From the NCBI GenBank assembly GCA_900549775.1, contig URPR01000013.1:1-33452 (forward strand): 33,452 nt of DNA. The letters are read 5' to 3'. Both the position numbers and the translations under genes were made by a program. The notes under the pieces were generated by a model. The model did not search any database. It was not told the origin of the DNA and saw only the letters and a list, made by a program, of their open reading frames with translations. Source of the DNA: an uncultured Oscillospiraceae bacterium. Lineage in GTDB: Bacteria; Bacillota; Clostridia; Oscillospirales; Acutalibacteraceae. Of the stretch, positions 1 to 8,694 are shown piece after piece (the first letter of the stretch is position 1; every line of letters starts with the position of its first letter).

Positions 1-1
1 A

Positions 2-199
2 AAGTATAAAGAGTGGGGTCTGTTTGCCTTTGTTGCAGTTCCGCTTCCCGGCACAGGGGCATGGATGGGTGCATTGATAGCGTCGCTGCTTAGGCTGGAT
101 GCGAAAAAATCTACTTTTATAATATCCTTGGGTGTGATCACCGCAGGAATTATAATGTCGATTATTTCTTACGTATTGCCGCGTTTTTGCTTTAATTAA
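2..199 (+). CDS. Small multidrug export protein family (COG2426-like), C-terminal part
   Basis: The reading frame is open from the window edge to a TAA at 197-199, giving the last 65 residues of a membrane protein whose start lies outside the window. It contains the Pro-Leu-Pro-Gly-Thr-Gly-Ala-Trp signature (PLPGTGAWMG) followed by two hydrophobic segments, as in the Sm_multidrug_ex (PF06695) family of small integral membrane proteins. Members are annotated as putative small multidrug exporters, but the transport function is poorly proven. The stop lies 3 bases before the next ATG, so the flavoprotein gene is probably in the same transcript. The family call rests on the motif and hydrophobicity only. 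Confidence 0.6.
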   Translation, partial: KYKEWGLFAFVAVPLPGTGAWMGALIASLLRLDAKKSTFIISLGVITAGIIMSIISYVLPRFCFN

Positions 200-202
200 A
201 TT

Positions 203-1459
203 ATGAAAAAGACGTTAAATTTTGATATAGCGGTTTTAGGCGCTGGCGCTTCCGGGTTAGTAGCTTCTATTGTGGCAGCAAGGCAAAACAAAAAAGTGGC
301 ACTACTTGAAAGACAGGCTAGAGTAGGAAAGAAAATTTTAGTTACAGGAAACGGCAAGTGCAATTTTTTAAACAAAAACATTTCTTCTGAATTTTATAAC
401 TATAGTTCAAGAAAGTATTTAGATGAAATTTTTAGAAATTATGATGTAAATTTAATAAGAGGATTTTTTAAATCGTTAGGTGTTGCTGAACTTGAGAAAG
501 ACGGCGGGCGGGTTTATCCTCATTGTGAACAGGCTTCGGCAATATTAGACCTATTACGCTTAGAAAATGCCAGTTTAGGTGTCACAGAGCTTTGCGAGTT
601 AAATGTTGATAAAATTTTAAAAGTAGGAAGTAAGTTTAAAATTTTACTTGAAAATGGAGAAATAATCTGTGATAAACTAATTATCGCAATTGGCGGCGTT
701 GCGGGCTTTGCTGAAGGAACTATAGATAATCATTATGACGTTGTAAAAAGTTTGGGACACAGTGTTACGGAAATTTATCCGGCTTTAGTTCCAGTAAAAA
801 CAAAATCTGGATTTGAAAAAATGTTGAAAGGTGTACGAAGTCACTGTACATTTAAATTGGTTGCTGATGGCAAAATTGTAAAGTCTGAGCAGGGAGAATT
901 ACAGTTCACTGAAAATGGTTTGTCGGGAGTATGTATTTTTCAAATTTCAGGTTTGGTGGGAGAGTTTTTTAAAAACAGAACTGTAAACGGCGCGAAGTGC
1001 AATAATCTAAAAATAGTTATAGATTTGCTTCCACAATATACAAAAGAAGAAATAATAGACTTATTTTTAAAGAAAATACAGCTGATGCCAAATTTGACTT
1101 TAAGCCAACTCTACATAGGAGTTGTGCATAAAAAGCTTGGTGTAGTGCTATTAAAGTCTATGGGCATAGATGACATTTCTACTAAGTTTTCTAGTGCGTT
1201 GAACTTTGGTGAGGTAGATTTTTTAGCACAGAAAATAAAATCATGGGAATATGAACCTATAGGAGTTATGCCGTTTAAAAATGCACAGGTAACTTGTGGT
1301 GGGGTTCCGTTGAGTCAAATAAACTTGAACTCGATGGAATCTAAAAAAGTAAAAGGATTATACTTTTGTGGGGAAGTTTTGGACGTAAATGGACTTTGTG
1401 GTGGCTATAACCTTTACTGGGCATGGCTTTCAGGGTATATTGCGGGCAAGTTAAACTAA
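203..1459 (+). CDS. NAD(P)/FAD-dependent oxidoreductase, HI0933/BaiN-like family
   Basis: This 418-residue flavoprotein has an N-terminal dinucleotide-binding fold with the motif GAGASG at residues 13-18. The family block GKKILVTGNGKCNF follows near residue 42, and the C-terminal FAD-binding motif GLYFCGEVLDVNGLCGGYN is close to the end. This pattern matches the HI0933-like family (COG2081), which includes BaiN and proteins labelled aminoacetone oxidase. The physiological substrate of most members is unknown, so I give no gene symbol. The start has no strong Shine-Dalgarno sequence, but it lies 3 bases after the upstream stop, which suggests translational coupling. The length is normal for the family. 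Confidence 0.85.
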   Translation: MKKTLNFDIAVLGAGASGLVASIVAARQNKKVALLERQARVGKKILVTGNGKCNFLNKNISSEFYNYSSRKYLDEIFRNYDVNLIRGFFKSLGVAELEKDGGRVYPHCEQASAILDLLRLENASLGVTELCELNVDKILKVGSKFKILLENGEIICDKLIIAIGGVAGFAEGTIDNHYDVVKSLGHSVTEIYPALVPVKTKSGFEKMLKGVRSHCTFKLVADGKIVKSEQGELQFTENGLSGVCIFQISGLVGEFFKNRTVNGAKCNNLKIVIDLLPQYTKEEIIDLFLKKIQLMPNLTLSQLYIGVVHKKLGVVLLKSMGIDDISTKFSSALNFGEVDFLAQKIKSWEYEPIGVMPFKNAQVTCGGVPLSQINLNSMESKKVKGLYFCGEVLDVNGLCGGYNLYWAWLSGYIAGKLN

Positions 1460-1482
1460 TGCACAACTGTGTAGTTATACAT

Positions 1483-1512
1483 TTGACATAAATATTGGAA
1501 AGCTGGTAAAAT
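1483..1512 (+). promoter_or_regulatory. Sigma-A-type promoter for the remA-gmk-rpoZ operon
   Basis: A perfect -35 TTGACA (1483-1488) is followed after 18 bases by TAAAAT (1507-1512). It lies in the spacer after the flavoprotein gene and about 30 bases before the remA ATG, which has a ribosome site (AAGGAG) in front of it. Found by motif reading only. Confidence 0.65.
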
Positions 1513-1544
1513 AGTCATAAAGAGTTTTAAGGAGTAAAGCCTTT

Positions 1545-1817
1545 ATGAAATTTATAAACATAGGTTTTGGTAACGTAGTGTCAGCTGGCAGAATAATTTC
1601 TATTATTAGTCCAGAGTCAGCGCCGGTTAAACGCATTATTGGTGATGCTAAGGCTAGCAATAATGCGATTGATGCGACTTGTGGAAGAAAAACGAGGGCT
1701 GTGATAATAATGGACAGTGATCATGTTGTGCTGTCGGCGCTAAACCCTGAAACTATTTCTAATCGTATAAAAGATGAAGAAGAAAACTTGAATGAGGTCG
1801 ATGTGACTAATGAGTAA
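1545..1817 (+). CDS. remA: Extracellular matrix regulatory protein RemA (DUF370)
   Basis: The 90-residue protein starts MKFINIGFGNVVSAGRI and contains the RIIGDAK and ATCGRKTRAVIIMDS segments typical of the RemA/DUF370 family. In Bacillus subtilis RemA is a DNA-binding activator of matrix and osmoprotection genes. In many Firmicutes the gene stands immediately before gmk, as here. The stop codon overlaps the gmk start by 8 bases. Family assignment is secure; the regulatory targets in this organism cannot be read from the sequence. Confidence 0.92.
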   Translation: MKFINIGFGNVVSAGRIISIISPESAPVKRIIGDAKASNNAIDATCGRKTRAVIIMDSDHVVLSALNPETISNRIKDEEENLNEVDVTNE

Positions 1818-2421
1818 GGGATTACTGATTGTTTTTTCTGGTCCTTCGGGAGTGGGAAAAGACACTGTGTTAAAAGAACTTTTAAAGAAAAATGATAATT
1901 TAAAGTTATCGATTTCCGCAACAACTCGAAAAAAACGCACAGGCGAAATAGATGGGCAGGATTATTATTTTCTGAAAGAGCATGAGTTTTTGGATCTAGC
2001 CTCAAATGATGAAATGCTTGAATATGCAAAATATTGTTCTAATTATTACGGTACGCCTAGAGAACCAATAGAACGATGGCTAAATGAAGGGTTTGATGTA
2101 ATATTAGAAATAGAGGTGCAGGGTGGCTTACAGGTTTTAGAAAAGCGACCAGATTCTGTTGGAATATTTATTTTGCCACCATCGTTGCAGGAACTTGAAC
2201 AGCGCCTAAGAACCAGAGGAACAGATTTAGATGAAGTAATCTTGAACAGATTGAAAAGAGCAAAATTAGAAATAGCAGAAACTAGCCGTTATGATTACGC
2301 TGTTATTAACGAAAAAGTGGATGTTTGTGCAGAAAATGTAAATATGATTATACGATCTGAAAAGATGAAATATAAAAATATGAAAAAAGTTATAGAAGGA
2401 GTGCTTTTAAATGGAAAATAA
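1810..2421 (+). CDS. gmk: Guanylate kinase
   Basis: The 203-residue protein begins with a P-loop, GPSGVGKD, at residues 11-18. It continues with the GMP-binding segment ISATTRKKRTGEIDGQDYYF and the lid and core blocks expected of guanylate kinase. It phosphorylates GMP to GDP in the cytosol, an essential step of purine nucleotide supply. Its start lies inside the end of remA and its end overlaps rpoZ by 11 bases, so the three genes are translationally coupled. The order gmk-rpoZ is conserved in most Firmicutes. Length is typical and no odd residues were noticed. Confidence 0.96.
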   Translation: MSKGLLIVFSGPSGVGKDTVLKELLKKNDNLKLSISATTRKKRTGEIDGQDYYFLKEHEFLDLASNDEMLEYAKYCSNYYGTPREPIERWLNEGFDVILEIEVQGGLQVLEKRPDSVGIFILPPSLQELEQRLRTRGTDLDEVILNRLKRAKLEIAETSRYDYAVINEKVDVCAENVNMIIRSEKMKYKNMKKVIEGVLLNGK

Positions 2422-2626
2422 AATGATAAAACCGTCAATCGAGGATATGCTTTCCGGCAAAGAAAGTAAGTATGCTTTAGTTATAGGTGTTGCGAAAAGG
2501 GCAAGGGAAATAGCTGATGAACTGGCATTGTCGAACCCAAGTGAAACGAGAAAACCTGTAAATTTAGCGATTGAAGACTTTAAGGAAGGTAAATATGCCA
2601 TTTTAGAGCCTGAAATAAACAGTTGA
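2411..2626 (+). CDS. rpoZ: DNA-directed RNA polymerase omega subunit
   Basis: This 71-residue protein contains the omega signature: an N-terminal MIKPSIEDML segment, then YALVIGVAKRAREIADE, then KPVNLAIEDFKEGK. The omega subunit binds the beta-prime subunit and supports RNA polymerase assembly. The chosen ATG at 2411 has a GGAG ribosome site about 10 bases upstream, inside the end of gmk; a second in-frame ATG at 2423 is possible. Its position between gmk and priA supports the call. Confidence 0.92.
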   Translation: MENKMIKPSIEDMLSGKESKYALVIGVAKRAREIADELALSNPSETRKPVNLAIEDFKEGKYAILEPEINS

Positions 2627-2660
2627 ACATTGAGCTAAAAAGCAAAAAGGAAGTTAAACC

Positions 2661-5111
2661 ATGAGCTCAACATTTGTAGCGAAAATAGCAATAGATAATA
2701 AAATTTATCATATTGATAAGCTTTATAGTTATTTAATTCCGGAAACTTTCTTAGGAAAAGTGCAAGTAGGTTCTAGGGTTTTGGCGCCGTTTGGAATAGG
2801 AAATAAACAGAGGCAAGCGGTAGTTTTTGAGATAGTTCCTTATAATGGAGAGAAAAAATTAAAAGAGATTTCTTATGTGCTAGATGATAAGCCATTTTTT
2901 AGCGATGAAAAGTTAAAATTAGCTTTTTTTATGAAAGAGCGATATTTTTGCACACTTTTTGACGCTATAAGAGTGATGACTCCATCTGGCACTAACGTTG
3001 TTCTGAAAGACGAATATGTCTTAAACGAATGTACAAAACCACTTGATTTGAATTTTCAGGAGTTAGAAATTGTAGATTATATCAGGAACTTAGGGGGAAA
3101 AATAAAAAAAGAAAAACTGATTAAGAAGTTTAGCAATACTGTTGACATTTCGGCTATTGTAAAAAATTTGCTTGACAAAGATGTTTTAAGAAAAAGCGAA
3201 GTATCTTGCAAAAAAATGAATGATGCGACTATTAAAAAAGTGAAACTTGTTTCAAATGAGTTAAATGTGAAGCTGACGAAAAAACAAACTGAGGTTATTA
3301 AATTTCTAATTGAGAACAAAAGTGGAAGTACGATAAAGGAAGTTACTTACTTTACAGGTGCGGGAAGAAGCGTAGTGGAATCTCTAGTAAAAAAGGGTTT
3401 TGCAAAATACTTTGAATGCAAAGTGTATCGTGATCCATATGAAAAAATGGAGTTTGAAAATTATAATAGTGAAATAAATTTGACTCCTCAACAAAGAGAA
3501 GCTTATAGTAATGTTTATAAATTGTATAGAGAAAATAAATACAATGTTTCTTTGCTTTATGGTGTTACAGGGAGCGGCAAAACTTCAGTGTTTATGAAGC
3601 TCATCGATGCCGTTGTATCTGACAATCGTGGTGTAATAGTTATGGTACCTGAAATAGCGCTTACCCCACAAATAGTTAGGCTTTTTAAAACTCGATATGC
3701 AAATAATGTTGCGGTTTTTCATAGCGCATTGTCGCAAGGGGAGAGGTTCGATGAGTTTCGAAGAGTAAAAAATGGCATTGCCAACATAGTTGTAGGGACT
3801 AGATCTGCTGTGTTCGCACCGGTAAAAAACTTAGGTCTTATAGTAATGGATGAGGAACAGGAGTCTACCTACAAGTCCGATAAAAATCCCAGATACCATG
3901 CAAGAGACATAGCAAGGTTTAGAAGCTATTATAATAAAAATTTGCTGCTTTTGTCGTCTGCAACGCCATCTTTGGAGAGTTTTTATTTTGCAAAAGAAGG
4001 AAAGTACAGTTTAAGTAAACTGGAAAAAAGATACAACGGAGATGATTTACCGAAAACGTTACTGGTGGACATGGGCAAAGAGCGAGAGACCGGAAATTTT
4101 TCGAACTTTAGCAATGTATTAAAGGAAGAGCTTGAAAGTACCGTAAGTAGTGGACATCAAGCCATTTTACTCCTTAACCGAAGGGGGTATAACACTTACG
4201 TTTCGTGCAGAAACTGTGGCGAAGTTATATGCTGTCCTAATTGCAGCATATCCATGACGTACCATAGTGCAAATTCTCGCCTGATGTGCCACTATTGTGG
4301 GTATTCAAAAGATTTAAGTACAGAGTGTCCGAGCTGCCACAGCAAAGAAATAAAACTTTCCGGTGTAGGTATACAGAAGGTTGAAGAAGAATTAAAAAAG
4401 TTTTTTCCAAGCTCCGATATACTTAGAATGGATACCGATACAGTTGGAAGTAAGCTTTCTTATGAAGAAAAATTAAATGCATTTTTTAAAGGCAAATATC
4501 AAATAATGTTGGGCACGCAGATGGTAGCGAAAGGGTTTAATTTCCCAAATGTTACTTTGGTGGGCGTCCTGCTGGCAGATCAGACCCTTTTTAGTGATGA
4601 TTTCAGAAGCTATGAAAAGACATTTTCATTACTTACGCAGGTTATTGGGCGATCTGGAAGAGGAGAAAATAAAGGAAAGGCAATTATACAAACTTTTTCG
4701 CCTGAACATAGCATAATAAACCTTGCAAAGGAACAAAATTATGAAAAATTTTACAACAGCGAAATACAAATGAGAAAAGTTATGCTATATCCGCCTTTTT
4801 CAAACATCTGTATAATTGGGTTTGTCGGAAAAAATGAAAAAACAGCACTGCTTGTTTCACATGAATTTTGTGATAGGTTAAAAATTTTAATAAAATCAAA
4901 ATATTGCAATTTACCGGTAAGACTACTGGGTCCTGCAGCGGCGGGTATCTTGAAAGTCGACAATAAATATAGATATAAAATTATAATAAAATATAAAAAC
5001 AGCAGAGATTTCAGAAACATGGTTTCTGATTTACTTCTAGAATTTGGAGACAAAAAGAAAAGCAGGGATGTCGCTATTTTTGTAGATGTAAACCCCGATA
5101 CAATATTGTAG
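2661..5111 (+). CDS. priA: Primosomal protein N' (replication restart helicase PriA)
   Basis: The 816-residue protein has the PriA architecture. An N-terminal DNA-binding region comes first, then a superfamily 2 helicase core with Walker A GVTGSGKT at residues 301-308 and the DEEQ box at 397-400. A zinc-binding insertion with paired cysteines (CRNCG, CCPNC, CHYCG, CPSC) lies at about residues 516-560, and helicase motifs V and VI follow (GTQMVAKGFNFP, QVIGRSGRG). PriA recognises stalled or repaired replication forks and reloads the replicative helicase. A ribosome site (AAGGAAG) precedes the ATG, 34 bases after rpoZ. Length is in the upper normal range for Firmicutes. Confidence 0.96.
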   Translation: MSSTFVAKIAIDNKIYHIDKLYSYLIPETFLGKVQVGSRVLAPFGIGNKQRQAVVFEIVPYNGEKKLKEISYVLDDKPFFSDEKLKLAFFMKERYFCTLFDAIRVMTPSGTNVVLKDEYVLNECTKPLDLNFQELEIVDYIRNLGGKIKKEKLIKKFSNTVDISAIVKNLLDKDVLRKSEVSCKKMNDATIKKVKLVSNELNVKLTKKQTEVIKFLIENKSGSTIKEVTYFTGAGRSVVESLVKKGFAKYFECKVYRDPYEKMEFENYNSEINLTPQQREAYSNVYKLYRENKYNVSLLYGVTGSGKTSVFMKLIDAVVSDNRGVIVMVPEIALTPQIVRLFKTRYANNVAVFHSALSQGERFDEFRRVKNGIANIVVGTRSAVFAPVKNLGLIVMDEEQESTYKSDKNPRYHARDIARFRSYYNKNLLLLSSATPSLESFYFAKEGKYSLSKLEKRYNGDDLPKTLLVDMGKERETGNFSNFSNVLKEELESTVSSGHQAILLLNRRGYNTYVSCRNCGEVICCPNCSISMTYHSANSRLMCHYCGYSKDLSTECPSCHSKEIKLSGVGIQKVEEELKKFFPSSDILRMDTDTVGSKLSYEEKLNAFFKGKYQIMLGTQMVAKGFNFPNVTLVGVLLADQTLFSDDFRSYEKTFSLLTQVIGRSGRGENKGKAIIQTFSPEHSIINLAKEQNYEKFYNSEIQMRKVMLYPPFSNICIIGFVGKNEKTALLVSHEFCDRLKILIKSKYCNLPVRLLGPAAAGILKVDNKYRYKIIIKYKNSRDFRNMVSDLLLEFGDKKKSRDVAIFVDVNPDTIL

Positions 5112-5137
5112 TTTGAGTAGACTGAGTTGTAAAATTA

Positions 5138-5146
5138 TGCTATAAT
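5138..5146 (+). promoter_or_regulatory. Extended -10 promoter for def-fmt and downstream genes
   Basis: TGCTATAAT at 5138-5146 is a consensus extended -10 element in the gap between priA and def. No good -35 is present at 17 bases upstream, which extended -10 promoters tolerate. It would give a leader of about 45 bases before def. Confidence 0.5.
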
Positions 5147-5198
5147 TTAAATAGAAATTAAGTTTTCAAATAATGAGGAACATGAAAGAAGGTAAAAA

Positions 5199-5666
5199 AT
5201 GGCTATAAGAAATATAGTTCTTGAAGGTGACCCGATACTTGCTAAAAAATCTAGGCAAGTGGAAAAATTTGATGATCGACTAAAAATTTTAATTGATGAT
5301 ATGAAAGAAACCTTAAAAAAGGAAAACGGTGTTGGCTTAGCGGCTGTGCAAGTCGGTGTTTTGAAAAGAGTGATCATTGTAGACATAGGAAATGAACTTG
5401 TGGAACTTATAAACCCGAAGATAGTGAAAAGACTCGGTAAACAGGAAGATGTAGAAGGGTGTCTATCTTGCCCCGGCGAGTACGGTATAACTAAAAGGCC
5501 CATGAAGGTTTTGGTGAAGGCCTTGAACAAAAACGGGGAGAAAGTAGAATATAGGGGCGAAGGCTTAACTGCGCGGGCTTTTTGTCACGAAATAGACCAT
5601 CTGGATGGTATTCTTTTTAAAGAAAGAACTATAAGAATGTTGGATCCTGAAGAGCTGGCAAGATAG
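5199..5666 (+). CDS. def: Peptide deformylase
   Basis: All three peptide deformylase motifs are present in the 155-residue protein: GVGLAAVQVG at residues 44-53, EGCLS at 86-90 and the metal-binding HEIDH at 130-134. The enzyme removes the formyl group from the N-terminal methionine of new proteins and uses one Cys and two His as metal ligands (Cys88, His130, His134 here). The next gene encodes the formyltransferase that adds that group, the classical def-fmt pairing. A ribosome site (GAAGG) precedes the ATG. Confidence 0.96.
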   Translation: MAIRNIVLEGDPILAKKSRQVEKFDDRLKILIDDMKETLKKENGVGLAAVQVGVLKRVIIVDIGNELVELINPKIVKRLGKQEDVEGCLSCPGEYGITKRPMKVLVKALNKNGEKVEYRGEGLTARAFCHEIDHLDGILFKERTIRMLDPEELAR

Positions 5667-5694
5667 TATTAACAATGTTTTTAGAGGTGATTTT

Positions 5695-6621
5695 TTGAGA
5701 ATAATTTTTATGGGAACACCGGATTTCGCAGTACCGAGTCTTGAAGAGCTCATAAAAAACGGACATGAAGTTATAGGCGTATTTACTCAGCAAGATAAGA
5801 AAAAGGGCAGAGGACAACAGCTATGTGCGCCGCCAATTAAAGATTTGGCATTAAAGTATAATCTGAAAGTTTTTCAGCCGCAAAGTTTAAAAAATGATGA
5901 AACTTTTAGTGTCATAAAAGGATTAAATCCAGAACTGATAGTGGTTGTAGCTTATGGGAAAATTTTACCTGAAAATATTTTAAATATACCGAAATATGGC
6001 TGTATAAACGTGCATGGTTCGCTTTTGCCTGAGTACAGAGGAGCAGCGCCTATACAATGGGCAGTGATTGAAGGAAAAAAGAAGACCGGAGTTACTACGA
6101 TGTTTATGGACAAGGGGCTTGATACGGGGGATATGCTGCTAAAAAAAGAAGCAGACATTTATGAAGATGATACTGCGGGGAGTTTATATGAAAGACTGTC
6201 TAAAGTAGGTGCAGAGCTTCTAATAGAGACCATAGAGAAACTTGAAAGAAACGAACTAGTCCCGGAAAAACAGGATAATAGCAAGGCTACATTTTCTAGC
6301 ATGCTTACAAAAGAAATGGCTAGAATAGATTGGAGTAAATCCGCTAAAAGCATTCACAACTTAGTAAGAGGACTTATTCCTTGGCCGGTTGCAAGAACTG
6401 AGCTTTCAGGAAAGATGTTAAAAATTTATAAAACGAAAGTGATTGAAAATTCTTTCGGAGAGGCCGGAAAAATAAAAAGCATAAATCCTTTTATTGTTTG
6501 CTGTGGAGAAGGTACAACACTTGAAATTATAGAATTGCAGTTTGACAACAAAAGGAGAATGACCGCAGAAGAATTTTTCAGAGGTTATAAAATTAAAGAA
6601 AACGCGTTAAAGCTAATTTAA
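5695..6621 (+). CDS. fmt: Methionyl-tRNA formyltransferase
   Basis: The 308-residue protein starts RIIFMGTPDFAVPSLEEL. It carries the formyltetrahydrofolate-binding motif HGSLLPEYRGAAPIQWA and the family's C-terminal OB-fold domain (segment IHNLVRGLIPWPVA). It formylates Met-tRNA(fMet) for translation initiation. The start is a TTG at 5695 with AGAGGTGA five bases upstream; using the internal ATG at 5710 would remove the conserved first strand, so TTG is preferred. It follows def by 28 bases. Confidence 0.95.
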   Translation: MRIIFMGTPDFAVPSLEELIKNGHEVIGVFTQQDKKKGRGQQLCAPPIKDLALKYNLKVFQPQSLKNDETFSVIKGLNPELIVVVAYGKILPENILNIPKYGCINVHGSLLPEYRGAAPIQWAVIEGKKKTGVTTMFMDKGLDTGDMLLKKEADIYEDDTAGSLYERLSKVGAELLIETIEKLERNELVPEKQDNSKATFSSMLTKEMARIDWSKSAKSIHNLVRGLIPWPVARTELSGKMLKIYKTKVIENSFGEAGKIKSINPFIVCCGEGTTLEIIELQFDNKRRMTAEEFFRGYKIKENALKLI

Positions 6622-6634
6622 GAGGTGAAACTAT

Positions 6635-7348
6635 ATGTATACGTATGGGTTTTATGGATTTGATTATACTTACTTTTGGTTCATGTTACCGGCGATAATT
6701 ATATCGATGTGGGCACAGGTGAAGGTTAAAACTACGTTTAAAAAATATTCTCAGATTAGAAATTCTAGAGGTATTACCGGGGCGGATGCAGCTTATAGAG
6801 TGCTAAGCTATAACAATGTAATGGGAGTCCAAATACAAAGAACACCCGGCAGTTTAACGGACAATTTTAACCCGCAAGATAAGACCATAAATTTATCTGA
6901 TTCAGTTTATGCGGCAGATACAATAGCAGCTGTTGGAGTGGCAGCCCATGAAGCAGGACATGCGGTTCAGCATGAGGTCGGATATGCACCAATCAGACTT
7001 AGGAAAGCTTTGGTGCCTGTAGCAAATTTTGGTTCAAGTTTTGCTTTTCCGTTGATATTTTTAGGGTTTATTTTGCCTGTGCAATACGACTTTTTCATAT
7101 ATGCAGGCATAATTTTATTTAGCTTTGCGGTACTATTTCAGCTTGTCACTTTGCCTGTGGAAATAAACGCAAGCATGAGGGCACTTAAAACTTTACAGGA
7201 TAGCAACACACTGTATGAAGAAGAAATGGTTGGAGCTAAAAAAGTTTTGATGGCGGCAGCTTTAACTTACTTAGCAGCGGCATTTACTTCAGTTTTAAGT
7301 CTTTTAAGAATATTGTTATTATTTAGTGGCAGACGAGGAAAAGATTGA
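6635..7348 (+). CDS. Membrane zinc metallopeptidase, YugP family
   Basis: This 237-residue membrane protein has a hydrophobic N-terminal segment (about residues 12-28) and a zinc-peptidase motif HEAGH at 105-109 inside AAHEAGHAVQHE. Two or three hydrophobic segments in the second half complete it. This is the architecture of the YugP/COG2738 family of putative neutral zinc metallopeptidases, whose substrates are unknown. It lies 13 bases after fmt with an AGAGGTGAAA ribosome site, and its stop overlaps the rsmB start. A gene of this family between fmt and rsmB is common in Clostridia. Confidence 0.88.
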   Translation: MYTYGFYGFDYTYFWFMLPAIIISMWAQVKVKTTFKKYSQIRNSRGITGADAAYRVLSYNNVMGVQIQRTPGSLTDNFNPQDKTINLSDSVYAADTIAAVGVAAHEAGHAVQHEVGYAPIRLRKALVPVANFGSSFAFPLIFLGFILPVQYDFFIYAGIILFSFAVLFQLVTLPVEINASMRALKTLQDSNTLYEEEMVGAKKVLMAAALTYLAAAFTSVLSLLRILLLFSGRRGKD

Positions 7349-8682
7349 TGGACACAGCTAGGAGCTTAACTCTTAAAGCTTTACTCAAGGTAGAGGAAAA
7401 CAAAGCTTATTCAAATTTAGTTTTAAATTCTATTCTTTCAGAAAGTAACTTAAACTGTAAGGACAAAACGTTTTGTTCGGCGCTTTTTTATGGGGTACTT
7501 GAAAGAAAAATTACTCTTGAATATATAATTTCAAAGTACTCAAAAATTCCGTTGGAGAAAATATCAAAAGAAGTTTTATTTATTTTGTTTATTGGAATTT
7601 ATCAATTAAAATTTATGGACAGAGTTCCTCAAAGTGCAGCTGTTAATGAAACTGTAAAGCTGGCTAAAAAAACGAAGAATTTTTCGTCAACGGGTTTCAT
7701 AAATGGAATATTAAGAAATTTTGCAAGGAACAATTACAATGACTATATTGATGAACTTACAAATGAAAACGTTAAATATTTAAGCGTTAAGTATTCTTGT
7801 CCGGAACATTTGGTGAAACTTTGGCTGAGAGATTACGGAGAAGAAAACAATGTAGGAATTTTAAATTCATTCTTTAAAACACCAAATTTCGATATAAGAG
7901 TAAATACGCTAAAAGCAAGCACTACAGCCTTAGCTGAAATTCTCAAGTCCGAGGGTGTAGTTTGTGAGAAGATAAATATGTGTAGCGATGCCTTGACTAT
8001 AAAAAGTACAGGGCAGATTGAAAATTTGAATTCATTTAAGTCTGGCTTATTTCATGTGCAAAACTTAGCTTCGCAGATATGCATGAAGGTATTGAACCTA
8101 AAGCCGGGGCAGGTGTTAGTTGATGTTTGTTCAGCACCTGGAGGCAAGTCATTCACCGCTGCTGAAATAATGCAAAATACAGGGGAAATATATTCATATG
8201 ATTTATATGAGCATAAGGTAGGCCTTATAAAAGCCGGAGCAAAGAGGCTTGGAATAAATATAATAAGCGCGGACGTAAAAGACGCAAAAGCTGGCAATAG
8301 TGAAAAAGAATTTGCAGATATGGTTCTGTGCGATGTTCCGTGTTCCGGATTTGGCATAATAGGAAGAAAGCCAGAAATTAGATATAAACCTGTAGATAAT
8401 TTTTTAGAATTGCCAAAACTTCAATATAAAATTTTATGTAATGCTGAAAAGCTGTTAAAAAAAGGAGGAAGGCTTTTATATTCGACCTGTACTTTAAATA
8501 GGAAGGAAAACAATGAAATTGCCGATAAATTCTTAAAAGAGCATACAAACTATAGACCCGTAGAAATTTGTATAGCAGGAATAAAAAAGAATAATTTTGA
8601 AAGAGGCAATCAATTAACTTTGCTTCCGCACGTACATAATACAGATGGATTTTTTATTTCGTTGTTTGAAAAAATGGAGTGA
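7348..8682 (+). CDS. rsmB: 16S rRNA (cytosine-967-C5)-methyltransferase RsmB
   Basis: The protein is about 444 residues long. An N-terminal NusB-like RNA-binding domain (about residues 1-135) is joined to an RsmB/NOP2-type SAM methyltransferase domain. The latter shows DVCSAPGGKSF for SAM binding, the motif DVPCSGFG with the PC-containing catalytic loop, and YSTCTLN with the second catalytic Cys. It methylates C967 of 16S rRNA. I chose the ATG at 7348, which overlaps the previous stop as TGATG; a TTG immediately before it (7345) would add one residue. GAGGAAAA upstream is the likely ribosome site. Confidence 0.94.
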   Translation: MDTARSLTLKALLKVEENKAYSNLVLNSILSESNLNCKDKTFCSALFYGVLERKITLEYIISKYSKIPLEKISKEVLFILFIGIYQLKFMDRVPQSAAVNETVKLAKKTKNFSSTGFINGILRNFARNNYNDYIDELTNENVKYLSVKYSCPEHLVKLWLRDYGEENNVGILNSFFKTPNFDIRVNTLKASTTALAEILKSEGVVCEKINMCSDALTIKSTGQIENLNSFKSGLFHVQNLASQICMKVLNLKPGQVLVDVCSAPGGKSFTAAEIMQNTGEIYSYDLYEHKVGLIKAGAKRLGINIISADVKDAKAGNSEKEFADMVLCDVPCSGFGIIGRKPEIRYKPVDNFLELPKLQYKILCNAEKLLKKGGRLLYSTCTLNRKENNEIADKFLKEHTNYRPVEICIAGIKKNNFERGNQLTLLPHVHNTDGFFISLFEKME

Positions 8683-8694
8683 ATTTTAGGTTTT

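Noticed and set aside
1721..2029. Minus-strand ORFs across remA-gmk and similar antisense ORFs elsewhere
   Set aside because: They mirror conserved plus-strand genes, lack ribosome sites and show no recognisable protein motifs.
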